Positions 23,215 through 34,249 of a DNA stretch of 64,000 nt are shown piece by piece. The number at the start of each line of letters is the position of its first letter. The stretch's first letter is position 1. The notes under the pieces are model-generated. The model saw only the letters and a program-made list of their open reading frames with translations, was not told where the DNA came from and did no database searches. The translations under genes and the position numbers were made by a program. The stretch spans positions 91,498 through 155,497 of the forward strand of contig JAAEAF010000372.1 in assembly GCA_011037195.1 (NCBI GenBank), read 5' to 3'. This DNA is from Triatoma infestans (taxonomy: Eukaryota; Arthropoda; Insecta; Hemiptera; Reduviidae).

Positions 23215-23590
23215 CCCTAAACATCTTTCTCAGAAATGAAAATGGCTTCACTCCTGCCTTCAGCCTCTACGAACTAGACATATTACTGCAAGCACAAACG
23301 CATTGAGATGGCCCTTATTACAGAAACACATTTTAGAACACGTTCACTTCTGCACATTCCCGATTATCCCCAAAACAGAACTGACCATCCGGACAACCCA
23401 GCCATCCTTATCCGCAACAGTATATGCTCTCATTATTCTTTACCAAGTATTTCATCACCTTCCATACAATCCAAAGCTACTTTCCTCAATATAGCACAAT
23501 TCCAACTAAATATAGCTGCAATAGACTGCCCTTCCAGAAGACTTGAACGCCGCTGGTCCCGAGACCACCTTTCTTCTACTTAATACAGAT
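23215..23590 (+). pseudogene. Jockey-like LINE apurinic endonuclease fragment
   Basis: The plus strand encodes MALITETHFRTRSLLHIPDY, then NRTDHPDNPAILIRNSI, later QFQLNIAAIDCPSRRL. The pattern ..L.ETHL......IP.Y....DHP...A.I.IR.SI....IA.IY.P is that of the AP-endonuclease domain at the N-terminus of Jockey/CR1-type ORF2, which nicks target DNA. The catalytic Glu of ETH is present. The usual GG before A.IIIR is lost, and the frame stops at 23581. Only this part of the LINE remains. Confidence 0.7.
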
Positions 23591-24110
23591 GATTAATGAA
23601 ACACTATAGGGAATCCCTCCCATTAGGTGGCATCTCCTAATGAGTTTTTCATGCCTTTTAACCATTCTTGAACCATATTCACTCAACATATTCTTGTTGT
23701 ATAGTTGTGAATGTCTAAATTAAAGAGAGAAAACAAAAGAAGTGTATTCACTGTAAACATAGATTATTTATTTAAATTTATTTTTAATTAAGGAGATAAA
23801 TAAATTTCAAAGTAAAAAAAAAAAACAACAAAAAACAAAATTAACTTCATTTATATTCCATGTAAATCCAGTGGCTTCCATTGAGCCTCCATTTATCAGC
23901 AGACGGTACCAATCCTCACCCCAAACTTGTAGTATCCTAGTTGCTGTAGAAAGAACATTTAAAATCCCACTTATGTAGAAAAGAAAGAGAGAAAATCTTA
24001 TTTTGTGATGTGACTTGAGTTTGAATGTAACAAAAAAAAAAAACAATTGTAATTAATTTCTAGGTTTAACAATAAATAATTGAGTGTAATGTGAACTTGT
24101 TTTTTACATT
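23591..24110. other. AT-rich DNA without a recognised gene
   Basis: Two A-rich tracts and a 79-codon minus frame without known motifs. Confidence 0.55.
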
Positions 24111-24860
24111 TTCTTGTTGTTGCTATAAGAGAAAGTGTCAAACTTTGGAAATTGAATTTTCACCGGAAATACATGTCACTCAATGAAAGATAAGGTCCTC
24201 TGGATGACGTCACGAATGGTCTACGTGAGTTTGCTGATATTCCCTTCGGATTCTACCATGGGGGAGGGATTTTACTGAAGAATATTTTTACTCCTTTTAG
24301 TTTTCCTCGATTATCTGCACTTCCAACACTTTAAACTCGTATATCCCTCCCACTTATATCGACAATTTGGGGGGGGGAATTGATTTCTGGTGAAGCTTCC
24401 GGGAACAACTTATTTCTGTAGAGCTTCCGAGGGAACTATGACATATAAGAACTCTAATGTTATGTAACACATTTCCAGTACAATATACGTTTCATCACCT
24501 AAAGATTAAGGAATTTTAATATTTAATAAAAATCCCGATTAGGAAAATCTGCCGATCTGAACTCTAAAGGAAAGTTGAATGAGTGTTTTCACAACAGATT
24601 TTTTTTTTTTAATTTCTCTTACTGTGCTGTCAAGAGGAAGTATTGCAAATCGTGGCAAATTTTCAATTACTATTTTTCACCGGAAATTTACCTTTTGAGG
24701 TCCTCTGAGACTGAAAAAGAAATTTTTAGAAATTTGTGTGTTTATGTGTGTGTGATGGTCAGCATAACTGAAAAACGGAAATAAGGTTTTGCTCAAAAAA
24801 AATCAATCACCCGGAAGTATAATTACCGGAAATAATTATATTAAATACTATAAATATACT
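24111..24860 (+). repeat. Family A fragments
   Basis: GAAAGTGTCAAACTTTGG with TTTTCACCGGAAATACATGT at 24131-24175 and a fresh forward start at 24585-24690 (TTTCACAACAGATTTTTTTT, TTTCTCTTACTGTGC, GGAAGTATTGCAAATCGTGG). The second shows that the CACA...CAGATTTT motif precedes the ACTTTCTCTTAC start. The intervening sequence is unassigned. Confidence 0.5.
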
Positions 24861-24865
24861 GCTCA

Positions 24866-25455
24866 TTTTATTATCGTTTTAGTAAAGAACAAACAAATTA
24901 AAAGATGTACAAGGAAATTTTTAATTCGTTTTCTATGAAAGCAAAAAAAGTAAAGAGCTCTTCCTACCAGCAATATTTTCTTCGATCCACTTAAAGGAGT
25001 TCTTATTACCCTCTTCTTGCTAAAGTAACAATCAAATTAGACGGGGATTGTTCAATTTCTTGGAAGTAAGGAATTAATCTTTATAAAAGTGCTTCTATAA
25101 TACAGACAAGATTGTCTTGAGAAATAGCTAATTTAAAGAAGTTTATTGCTTCTTATACAGAGAGTTTATATACGGAAACTGCAACGCTGCAGACTATTCT
25201 ATACATCTATACTGAGAGCTATAGTGACTTACCCCTGCCTGTATATGTAGGGGCTTCTTAGACTGCATTATACTAATTACAAATCTTTCAAAATAAAGTC
25301 CTACGCATCGCCTTGGGAGCATCGTTGTTCATACGGAACGAGCAAATCCACAGGGAGGAAGCTCAACATGCCAACATTGAAAGGACTTCATAGACACTCA
25401 CCAAACAGATTTTTAGAAAATCTACTAACTACAGAAGCTGGAACAGACTACAACT
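24866..25455 (+). pseudogene. Jockey-like LINE 3' end, copy in plus orientation
   Basis: Near its end it encodes a block resembling IFQNKVLRIALGAS.F.RNEQIHRE, the conserved QNK.LR...GA.W..RN..IH.. segment after the RT thumb, followed by a NIERT..H..RFLENLL-type tail. Several frameshifts are needed to read it. The same roughly 600-bp sequence occurs inverted at 28375-29000. The upstream half (24866-25120) shows no readable domain and may be repeat DNA shared by both copies. Confidence 0.6.
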
Positions 25456-25925
25456 TCCGGTCGGCTTTTTTATTTTATTGCAATTTTTCACGAATATAAT
25501 TCCAACGATTTCCTTTAAACTTCGTATATCCCAAAAACACATGAAGAAATACAATTGCTTTTTGAATCATTTTTCCTGAGAAAATTCATTTTTGAGTGGT
25601 TATGGTGAAGAGGAGTTTGGGGAGGGTCATGATTTCCTCTAAAATGGAATTTCTGTTTATTATATGATTTTATCATTTATATAATATTAATTACAATTAA
25701 ATGTGTTGCCAAACTTTTATATTTGAAGAAAATCAGTTGACCGGAAATGCGACTTATCGAACAGTTTTTTTTTACAGTTCCCAAGGATTTTGTGGATAAA
25801 GATACCAAGGATTGCGTTAAACTTTGTATACTAATTATTCATATGTAGAACTATCATTTTTGTTGCAAACATTCTCCGAGAAAACTACTCAAAAGAGAAA
25901 AGTATTTTTATTAAATTTAGGATTT
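25456..25925 (+). repeat. Family A internal fragment, forward
   Basis: Carries CTTCCGGTCGGC, CGATTTCCTTTAAACTTCG, CCTGAGAAAATTCATTTTTG, ATTTCCTCTAAAATGGAATT and AAAATCAGTTGACCGGAAAT in forward order. It sits between the LINE fragment and the minisatellite. Confidence 0.6.
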
Positions 25926-25933
25926 CTCGAGTG

Positions 25934-26349
25934 ATATGAATAGAAGACAGACAACTCAACATTACGCCAAAATTATATGAATAGAAGACGACTCAACATT
26001 ACGCCAAAATTATATGAATAGAAGACGACTCAACATTACGCCAAAATTATATGAATAGAAGACGACTCAACATTAGACCAAAATTATATGAATAGAAGAC
26101 GACTCAACATTAGGCCAAAATTATATGAATAGAAGACGACTCAACATTAGGCCAAAATTATATGAATAGAAGACGACTCAACATTAGGCCAAAATTATAT
26201 GAATAGAAGACGACTCAACATTAGGCCAAAATTATATATGAATAGAAGACGACTCAACATTAGGCCAAAATTATATGAATAGAAGACGACTCAACTTTAC
26301 GCCAAAATTATATGAATAGAAGACGACTCAACATTAGGCCAAAATTATA
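25934..26349. repeat. 37-bp minisatellite, 11 copies
   Basis: The unit begins ATATGAATAGAAGACGACTC and ends AACATTAGGCCAAAATT. GAATAGAAGAC recurs at about 25938, 25979, 26016, 26053, 26090, 26127, 26164, 26201, 26240, 26277 and 26314. The first unit is 41 bp and the eighth 39 bp. Variants are TACGCC, TAGACC and TAGGCC. Confidence 0.97.
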
Positions 26350-27504
26350 AGATTGAAATTTTTTTTTTTTATAATATAATTATGTAAATTGCAGTAAGAG
26401 AAAGTCGTGGTTCCAGATTTTCTCTTTTTTTTCAGCAACCTAAAATCTATGTGACAAAAATCAATATTTATTGATAGAAAATGAAAACAAAATTTAAACT
26501 AATTAATAAATATAATTAAATAAAATCAGGAGAAACAATTTTAGACTTAAATTAAATAGCATTTAATTTCATTTATTGACAGGCCATAATAATTTAGGGC
26601 TGTTAATTATTTATTTAATTATAACAATTAATAGTACTTTGTCAATGTCAATTATATATTGATTTTGGATACTGTGCGAAACAGCTAGGGTTAATGAATA
26701 GTACACAGTTCAAACTGGACACAGTTTAGACGAGATCAATTATTTGAAGTTTTGATGTGTTTATTTAAACACGTTTTGTAAGCTAAGAGGTCATATCACT
26801 GATATCCAATAGCTACTGTTCTCTCTCCACCAAGTTCTTCCTCCTCCTAACTATCCAGCCATCATCACCTATTCTGCTTCACCTGATCTTCAGCGCTGCC
26901 TAGGTCTAATAAGATAAAACTGTGGATTTTCTTTCCGCCAGCCATTTTCATCCATCCACATTAGACGATCACCAACCCATACTACTTTTAATCTTTTTGT
27001 CTCTAGATAAACTACAACTTCTTCTCCAAAAGTCCATTTGCTAAATGAACTACATGTTCAGGAAGTTGATACGTTAGCAAAAAAAAAAAAAAAAAACTGA
27101 ATAAATAGTAATATAATGCTCCTGCCGTGAGTTCAAGAAACTTGGGTATTCATGGGTATCTGCAGGAACAAGTGCAGGCAGAAATTGAACATAACGTAAA
27201 TAATAGTGGAAAGAAATTCACTGAACACGGACCCTCTGGAGTAAGGAAATAGGAATTAGGACAAAGGAAAAGATTTACTGTTCATTCATGGAAAGTGTAA
27301 CACAGAAACAGCAGAAAACTTGTACCCGAAGAGAAACCAATTTCAAGTCTTCTAGAACATTCTAGTACCAATCTGGAAGTGAATTCAATGAAGTGAATAA
27401 CCCCAGGTTATATTATGCTTACCAATTAATTCACTTATAATATCATTATATTTCTTCCCTACAAAAACACTGTACATTTTTAAATCAAATTTCTCCTATT
27501 AATT
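26350..27504. other. Unassigned DNA
   Basis: A family A end motif (CAGTAAGAGAAAGTCGTGG with CCAGATTTTCTC) is at 26391-26420. The rest, including a more balanced stretch around 26760-27400, shows no readable domain. Confidence 0.45.
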
Positions 27505-27680
27505 CTGAGGAAACACCCATACATCATCTCATGACGGATTGTTTGAGCTTTGAGGAAATTAGGTACAGGAACTTTGGCCGGAACAGGATGTCGGTGGAAG
27601 AGCTTAGGCTAGTCCAAAGCTTATAGTCCGATTCGTTCGGACTGTGGTAAAACTTAAGTGGGTGAAACCTGTGCCCGGAC
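27505..27680 (+). pseudogene. LINE C-terminal Cys/His region, fragment
   Basis: The plus strand reads EETPIHHLMTDCLSFEEIRY followed by RNFGRNRMSVEELR. The pattern EET..HLL..C..F...R...FG is the motif after the RNase H domain in R1/Jockey LINEs. The preceding C..C pair is not clear. About 50 codons remain. Confidence 0.5.
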
Positions 27681-28374
27681 ACCTGTGTTATTATTTTGGG
27701 GCAGCTATGGAAGCTTTGGATAGCGTAGGGTTTGGCCCTCCCTTCCTCAGCGCCCGCTCATTTTCGGGACATTTTTCCGAGGTGCCATTTTGGCTGTAAA
27801 TGTGAGAAAAATATTGATGTGTTAAATATTCAATTAATAGAAAATTTCACCACATATCAAGCTTTTCGTTCGTTAAAAATTTACATTGCGTAGCGTATTT
27901 ATATTGTTTATGTCCAAAAGTTCAAAATATTTACACTATTATTGAAAAATTAATGCAGAATTTGTAAAGGCCATTTGCTAGAATTTGTTTGAACATGCAT
28001 ATACTTCTCTGAACAGAATAGCATTAGCACGCGAGCAGAGCGCTGCTTCAGCTTGTGTTTGAACATGCATAGACTTGCTTAAAATATATATATCAAGGGG
28101 CAAAAATTGTCTTTTTGTCCGCTAAAGCGGGCGCCGGCCTCCTTTAAATAATAATTTCCTGTTAATATTAGTCTTTTTTTAAAAAAGGCAAAAAGCTCCT
28201 TTTTTTTTTAATAAGAAAAAACTTTTATTTGGCCGTCAACTTATTTCTGCCTTACAAAAAAAAAATATACATACATAAAATAATAATGTTAATAGTAGTA
28301 TAATTCGTTACGGATTTGTTGTCTGATGACGGAGAATGTCTTGTGGTAGTCAAGGTTTTAGTCGTCGTCGGGCC
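27681..28374. other. Unassigned DNA
   Basis: TGTTTGAACATGCATA occurs twice (27989 and 28053). GC-rich patches lie at 27735-27795 and 28118-28142. No gene is recognised. Confidence 0.45.
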
Positions 28375-29000
28375 CTCTGTCCGAGATTGTAGTCTGTTCT
28401 AGCTTCTGTAGTTAGTAGATTTTCTAAAAATCTGTTTGCTGTGTTGTCTATAAAGTCCTTTCAATGTTGGCATGTTGAACTCCCAGTGGATTTGCTCGTT
28501 CCGTATGAACAACGATGCTCCCAAGGCGATGCGTATCACTTTGTTTTGAAAGATTTGTAACTTGTACAATGAAGTCTTAGAAGCCCCTACCTATATAGGC
28601 AGGGGTAAGTCACTATAGCTCTCAGTATAGATGTATAGAGTAGTCTGCAGCGTTGCAGTTTCAGTATATAAACTCTCTGTATAAGAAGCAATAAACTTCT
28701 TTAAGTTAGCTATTTCTCAAGACTCTTGTCTGTATTATAGAAGCAGTTTTATAAAGATTAATTCCTTACTTCCAAGAAATTGAACAATCCCCGTCTAATT
28801 TGATTGTTACTTTAGCAAGAAGAGGGTAATAAGAACTCCTTTAAGTGGATCGAAGAAAATATTGCTAGCAGGAAGAGCTCTTTACTTTTTTTGCTTTCAT
28901 AGAAAACGAATTAAAAATTTCCTTGTACTTGTCTTCTAATTTGTTTGTTCTTTACTAAAACGATAATAAAATGAGGAGCATATTTATAGTATTTAATATA
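28375..29000 (-). pseudogene. Jockey-like LINE 3' end, inverted copy
   Basis: This is the reverse complement of 24866-25455 with scattered differences, for example ATCTGTTTGCTGTGTTGTC against a CACTCACCAAACAGAT counterpart. The same NEQIH-containing block can be read on the minus strand. It is slightly longer on the CTTCTGTAGTTAGTAG side. Reading frames are broken. With its partner it makes an inverted repeat of about 600 bp per arm with a 2.9-kb interior. Confidence 0.6.
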
Positions 29001-30589
29001 ATTATTTTTAAGAAAATGTAATTTTAGTTTCAATGTTACTTCAAAGACGTTTTCAAAAAGCACATTTTAAAAGTGATAATTTAAAAATCAAGACTAACGC
29101 CGAGGTGGCCAAAGACATTACATATTATCCGAAGTAGCGTCTCTGTCTGTTTTATGGCCATGGAGCTGTGATCCTTTAATTTTCAGTTTTATTAATGATG
29201 CTAGGACATATTTATCAGGTGAAACTCCTCAATCCTACCGGAATCTTAGGCATCGGGTGGAGGAAATGCAGTTAAAAAAAAAACTGGCATGATACACTCA
29301 CACAGGACAATTGCTTTCTCAGTTTCCAAAGGATATATACAATATGTAGTTCGGTTATAGGTATATAATGTAGGAATTCAATTCTACTTCATTAGTAGAT
29401 AAAGTTGATGGAACATAAAACAGGCCTTTCAGAAGAGAGCCTAACATCACCGCTGCTACCTACATTAAATTTAAAGAAAATCTTTGGAGCTTTTTTTTTA
29501 AAAAAATCTATATAAACTAAAAAGAAAAGAAGTTGTAATCGAAAAGAGTTATCGCAAGTGACTTTCATTTAATATCATTTTGTTTTTATTTACAATATAT
29601 ACGCATATAGCAGACCTTTTTTGCAAAAAAAAAAACTTTTTTCAAAAGTCAACGCCAGTTTTTCAGGGTCGCATTAGGTCAAACTATCGATCAATTATCG
29701 TGTAACGGAGATGCATAACAAACTTACGTTACCAGATATTTCTCAGATTCGTACATCATCAAAATAAAATCCAAGGCTAACATACAAAGGAGAAATCACA
29801 CCTTAGCTTGTGATCTAATCTTAGAAAATGAATTTACTGTCGAAAATTTGCTATAATTCCAATACAATCAACAAGCGGCCATAATGACAGTAATAACCTG
29901 CTGCAGATGCTGCATCCATTTCAAGAGATATCCCAAGACATTCTTTTTAGCTGATTCAAGAAAAAAAAAAAAGAAATCTTACTGCATTCAGTCAGGATTC
30001 CGAGCAACACTGCTCATGCGCGTAGCTTTGAAACTAAATTTTAGTTCTGTTTTCTGTTTTTAATTGAAGTTACCGTTATTCTTAACCAGTTTACGTTGAG
30101 TCCTAAAATTCTTAGTTTATACTCTAAGAATATTTGTAAGCGAAAAAAGATGCGGGACAAATATCAATACTAAATTTATCTCTTACAATTTGTATTAGTA
30201 AGATAATTATGCATTAAACTTCATTTGGGGATAGGGAATAAACTCTAGCTATCCAAGGCCTCACTGGGACCATATAGCTACCCCAAAGAATGATTCAATT
30301 TTACAGATTACTTCAAATTTGGAATCTTTACCAAAACTCATATTAGTTAATATATTATATTGGTGGAAATGATTTTAAAATACCAATTTGAATCTATTTT
30401 CCAAGAAAAATAAGTTTCAAACAAAATTGATAACACTATCAATTATATCAATTTGGGAAATTTTGACAAAAATATTATTCGAGTTCTTTTTTAAAAGCAA
30501 CATAAAATGCTTTTAGTAAATGTCGCATTAACGGATTATTAATATATGATTTTATGACGATCCTAATCACTAGAAATACTTTTTTTCTT
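29001..30589. other. AT-rich DNA without a recognised gene
   Basis: One family A-like terminal fragment (AAAACTGGCATGATACACTC ACAC) is at 29280-29303. No open frame above 60 codons and no RNA gene are recognised. Confidence 0.55.
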
Positions 30590-30757
30590 TATTTTTTTTT
30601 AATTATAGGCGCGTCAACATCTATGGTCATTGGCGCCCGGAAATTTTCAGTGCACTGCCGGCCTCCGGACAATGTTCTCTCGTTATAGACAACGCTGTCC
30701 ATCATCACCGGACCGTGAGCTGTAGAGGCTTCTAGGAAAACAAAATCTAAAGGGCAT
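30590..30757 (-). mobile_element. tRNA-derived SINE, 5'-truncated
   Basis: On the minus strand it has the SINE body (CTAGAAGCCTCTACAGCTCA, CGGTGATGATGGACAGCGTT, GAGAACATTGTCCGGAGGCC, GCAGTGCACTG, CCGGGCGCCAATGACC) ending in an A-rich tail. The tRNA-like head with box A and B is missing; homology stops just upstream of the CCTTTAGATTTTG segment. Confidence 0.8.
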
Positions 30758-32868
30758 TAAAACTACATTTTTTTATTTCGTGCATAAATTCATAATATCA
30801 AAACATTATTTCTATGAAAATCTCTATTTTCAAAATTTAACACGATTATAGGATAACTTCCTTTTTTTTATAAAAGTGTAAGAGTTTATGAAAATAAATA
30901 ATCATCTTAATTCCGTTAAATTTTAATTAAAAGCAAAGCTGCAAAGGTTACAACTAAAATTCCGGCACCAGATAATAAGCAATTAAATTAAGTTAAAATG
31001 AGATGTTTATACGGCCTGACGATTTGAAAATCATTTTAAGTTATTTTAACTATTTATTTAATTAAAAATATTTTTTTTTTAAACTGAAAGAAAGAAACTA
31101 AGTCATTTATAATTAGATAATAAAAGATTGCAATAATGACGAAATGAGGGACGAAAACACACAGTAATTAATAACAAAAAATCTCTTAATATGATAATTA
31201 TCACAAACGAGATTGATTAGGGTCATCTGTTTGTGAATGGCTTCTTCTGCAATGCAGCTTTTTATTGGTAAAAACTGTGAAAAAAATTTTTTTGACGTGT
31301 TTTATAAAAATTCTCTTATAAAACATATGATTTAATTCCCCCCCCCCCTATTTATTTTATAGAAATAAAACAAAAAATCAAAAAAGATTGTTTAAAAAAA
31401 TTTAGAAATTACTTTTATTTTATCTGTTTCTTTATTAATAAAGAAAATTCAATAATAGCCGTAAAGGGGGGCGGAGAGAATTGTGAGCTATTAAGAGTGT
31501 TTCCCGATGGCACATTGGGAAAATTTTATGTGTTTTTTTTTTTTTAGTTATTAATAGTTCACGAGCGTAATTGTTTTTCCAATTCCGGTAAAAAATTTAA
31601 ACTTGACAAATATTAATGATTTTTTTTTAATAGAAAACTATATTTAATTTTTTTTTAATTAAATTTGAATAAAATCATTTTTCAAATGGGCGTAGTTAAA
31701 TTAATTTTTTGTTTTTAGAAAAACCCACACTTTCACAAAAGTTTTATTCATTTATTTTTTTATTTTGTATATAAAGCTATTTGTTTAATTAAGCTCTTTG
31801 CAATTTATTATCCAGGTAGCTTTTAATTGATTAAAAATATATATATATATATATATATTCGCAATTCCAATAAAAATACTGATTTTTTTTTTTTAAATGT
31901 CAGAATATTCTAAGTAATTAATTAAAGAATAATTTGAAATGCCAAATTTCAGATCAGCTGAAACCTATTAAAAATATTTACCAAAGATTTTACGGATTCC
32001 GTAATAATAATAAAAATAAAAAAATATGTAATATAATATAATATAATAAATAATAATAAAAATTACAGTATCTCAAAAAAAAAAAAAAAATGTATCGTTG
32101 ATAATTAAAAATATTTCAAAAACTTAACGTAACTTATTTGCGAATAATCAAGAAGTCCTCCTGAATTTCATAGCTTTTTATGAATGAAAATATTACAATA
32201 TGTATACAAACATGTTTGCCTTTTTTTTTTCTTTTTTTTTCAATGAAAAATTCAAATTCTCCATACTTGTGACCTTGAGATGATTATTAATGAAACTGAA
32301 TAGTAAATGGGGGGGGAATATCTAAAAAATAAAATTACTGAATATTGTTAAATTTTTGAAAAAGGAAATCACTTTGAGATTGGCTATATTAATATCATTG
32401 AAAAAATAATAAAAATTTGTCGGGTTATTATCTCTGAATGTAAATCAAGAATTAAAAAATTATTATTTTTTTTTATTCTTCCTAATTTTTTGATTAATTG
32501 TAATTGAATTACTTGTAATTAAAAAAAAAAAAATTAAGAAGTATATTTTTGATCTCTCGTATTTCAATATCAAAATGTTTCAATGAAAACAAACAAACGT
32601 AAGCATTTTTCAATAATATGTAAAATTCAATTAATGAAAGTGTCTTACCTCAAATATTGGACCTTGTGTTCCTTTAATGAAAAAAAAAACAATTGATCGA
32701 AACCTACTTTTCTATATAAATTAATTGTTTAAAAATATCTTCCCTTTAAAAAATTATATATTATTAAAGAAAAGAAATCAATACAAAAATAATTGAATTT
32801 TATATAATAATCACTAATTATAAAATTAAATAATTAAATGAATAATTTTAAAAAAACAAAAAAAAAAA
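30758..32868. other. AT desert
   Basis: Extremely AT-rich, with many A, T and TA runs (for example 31835-31858 and 32220-32240) and no open frame in the supplied length range. I see no gene, TIR or RNA. Short tracts of C (31337-31345) and G (32309-32316) stand out. Confidence 0.65.
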
Positions 32869-33062
32869 ATCAGCCGACCGAGCCTACATGGAGAGCGCCA
32901 CCCGGCCTCCGACTGAGGCATGAATGAACTGAAACCCCCACCCACGTGTTACTTTGGAATGGTAGGGAGGGTAGCGCGAGGGAAGTTGCTCAATGGGATC
33001 CCCCACTATTTCCGGTAACCGCCTCCGCGTACTTTAACCGCCCCACAACGGAGCCCCCCATT
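32869..33062. other. GC/CpG-rich island inside the AT desert
   Basis: This abrupt island has several CpGs (CCGACCGAGCC, GGTAGCGCGAGGG, CCGCCTCCGCGTAC) and an E-box-like CCACGTGT at 32943-32950. A 60-codon plus frame starting at 32946 spans it and ends at 33128 but has no known motif. AATAAA follows at about 33081. It could be a promoter-proximal first exon or a repeat fragment; the sequence does not decide. Confidence 0.4.
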
Positions 33063-33436
33063 CAATTATTTGACTTTGTTATAAATAAAACAAATATCTG
33101 CAAATGTGTGTTGGTTTTTTGTAAATAAATTATTTTCTTTTGAAATTGTTATTTTCCACTTCTTTTATTTTTCGAATATAAATTATTTTTAAAATTTAGT
33201 ATTTCCAATTGGAAATGGAAAATGATTCCATTATTGTTTAACAAAATAAGATAAATCCAAAAATACCACAAGGAAAATTGCTCTAACCCTTTCTTCATAG
33301 ATCTTGATGTCCCTTTGGGTATTCCAGCTTAACAACACTTACCCTAACGACCCTAAACACTCTCACCATATCCACAGCAAGATACTTGGTGGTGGCCATC
33401 TGCTTGGTTTAGAGGCAAATTTAGATTAATTTAGAT
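33063..33436. other. Unassigned AT-rich DNA
   Basis: No gene or repeat end seen between the GC island and the hAT-like element. Confidence 0.5.
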
Positions 33437-34088
33437 CAGGGATGGGCTTTCCTTTTGTGAATAAGCGGCCAGAATGAATTTCAAGTTTCGTCCGCTGGCC
33501 ATATCAGTTAATCGTCACTTTTTTTGGTACTATTTTTGGTAATAATTTGCTTTATTACTAAAAATAAAGGAATTTTGTAAATATTATATTTATTATTTTT
33601 ATAAAATAAAATTAAATAATTAGAAACAACCAGTGGTAAAAATCAAGAAAAATATAAGACTACAGACATTAAAAACTATTTCTCGATAAGATGTTTTTGT
33701 TTCCAATACAGTTTTTTTTTCTGTTTTACAATATTAAACATTTAACTGAAATAAATGATTTAAGTTGAACTCTTTTTTTTTAAAAAAAAAAGAAAAAGAC
33801 CATTAAAATGTGTAGGTACTATTAATACGCTACAGAAAATTATTAAAGAATACGCTAATCTCTATACAAACAACTGATCGACGATTGACAACGATTGGAT
33901 GCTCATATTTTTATGTATATTCGAACTTGCCTACGCACAATACAAGTAGAAGTTTAGTTAATGGCTACTAATGGGCGCACTTCTACTTTTTTATTATTTC
34001 ACTTTTCTTTCTTATTTTTAATAATATTTGCCATTTTATTTTATTTTATTTTTATTTAGCTCTCACTGGCCGGGGTTGCCCATCATTG
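33437..34088. mobile_element. Short hAT-like non-autonomous element (candidate)
   Basis: Left end CAGGGATGGGCTTTCC and, about 650 bp away, right end whose complement is CAATGATGGGCAACCCCGG. Both also contain GGCCAG a little inside. CA(G)..ATGGGCAA-type ends are common in hAT elements. The 8-bp flanks ATTTAGAT and TTCTACAT agree at 5 of 8 positions, weak support for a target duplication. The interior is AT-rich and encodes nothing. Confidence 0.5.
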
Positions 34089-34249
34089 TTCTACATCATC
34101 CCTGTACAATCGTTTTTTAGGAGAGCGGGGATGATTGGCTTATTGCAGTTCAGTCTAAAGACTTTGACTAAAAATAATAATAGTAATAATGATGATGATA
34201 ATAATAATAACTATAAAATACAATACCGAGATACAAGAACAATACAATA

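Noticed and set aside
25934..26349. CRISPR-like array
   Set aside because: Units are contiguous 37-bp tandem repeats without unique spacers, in a eukaryotic setting.
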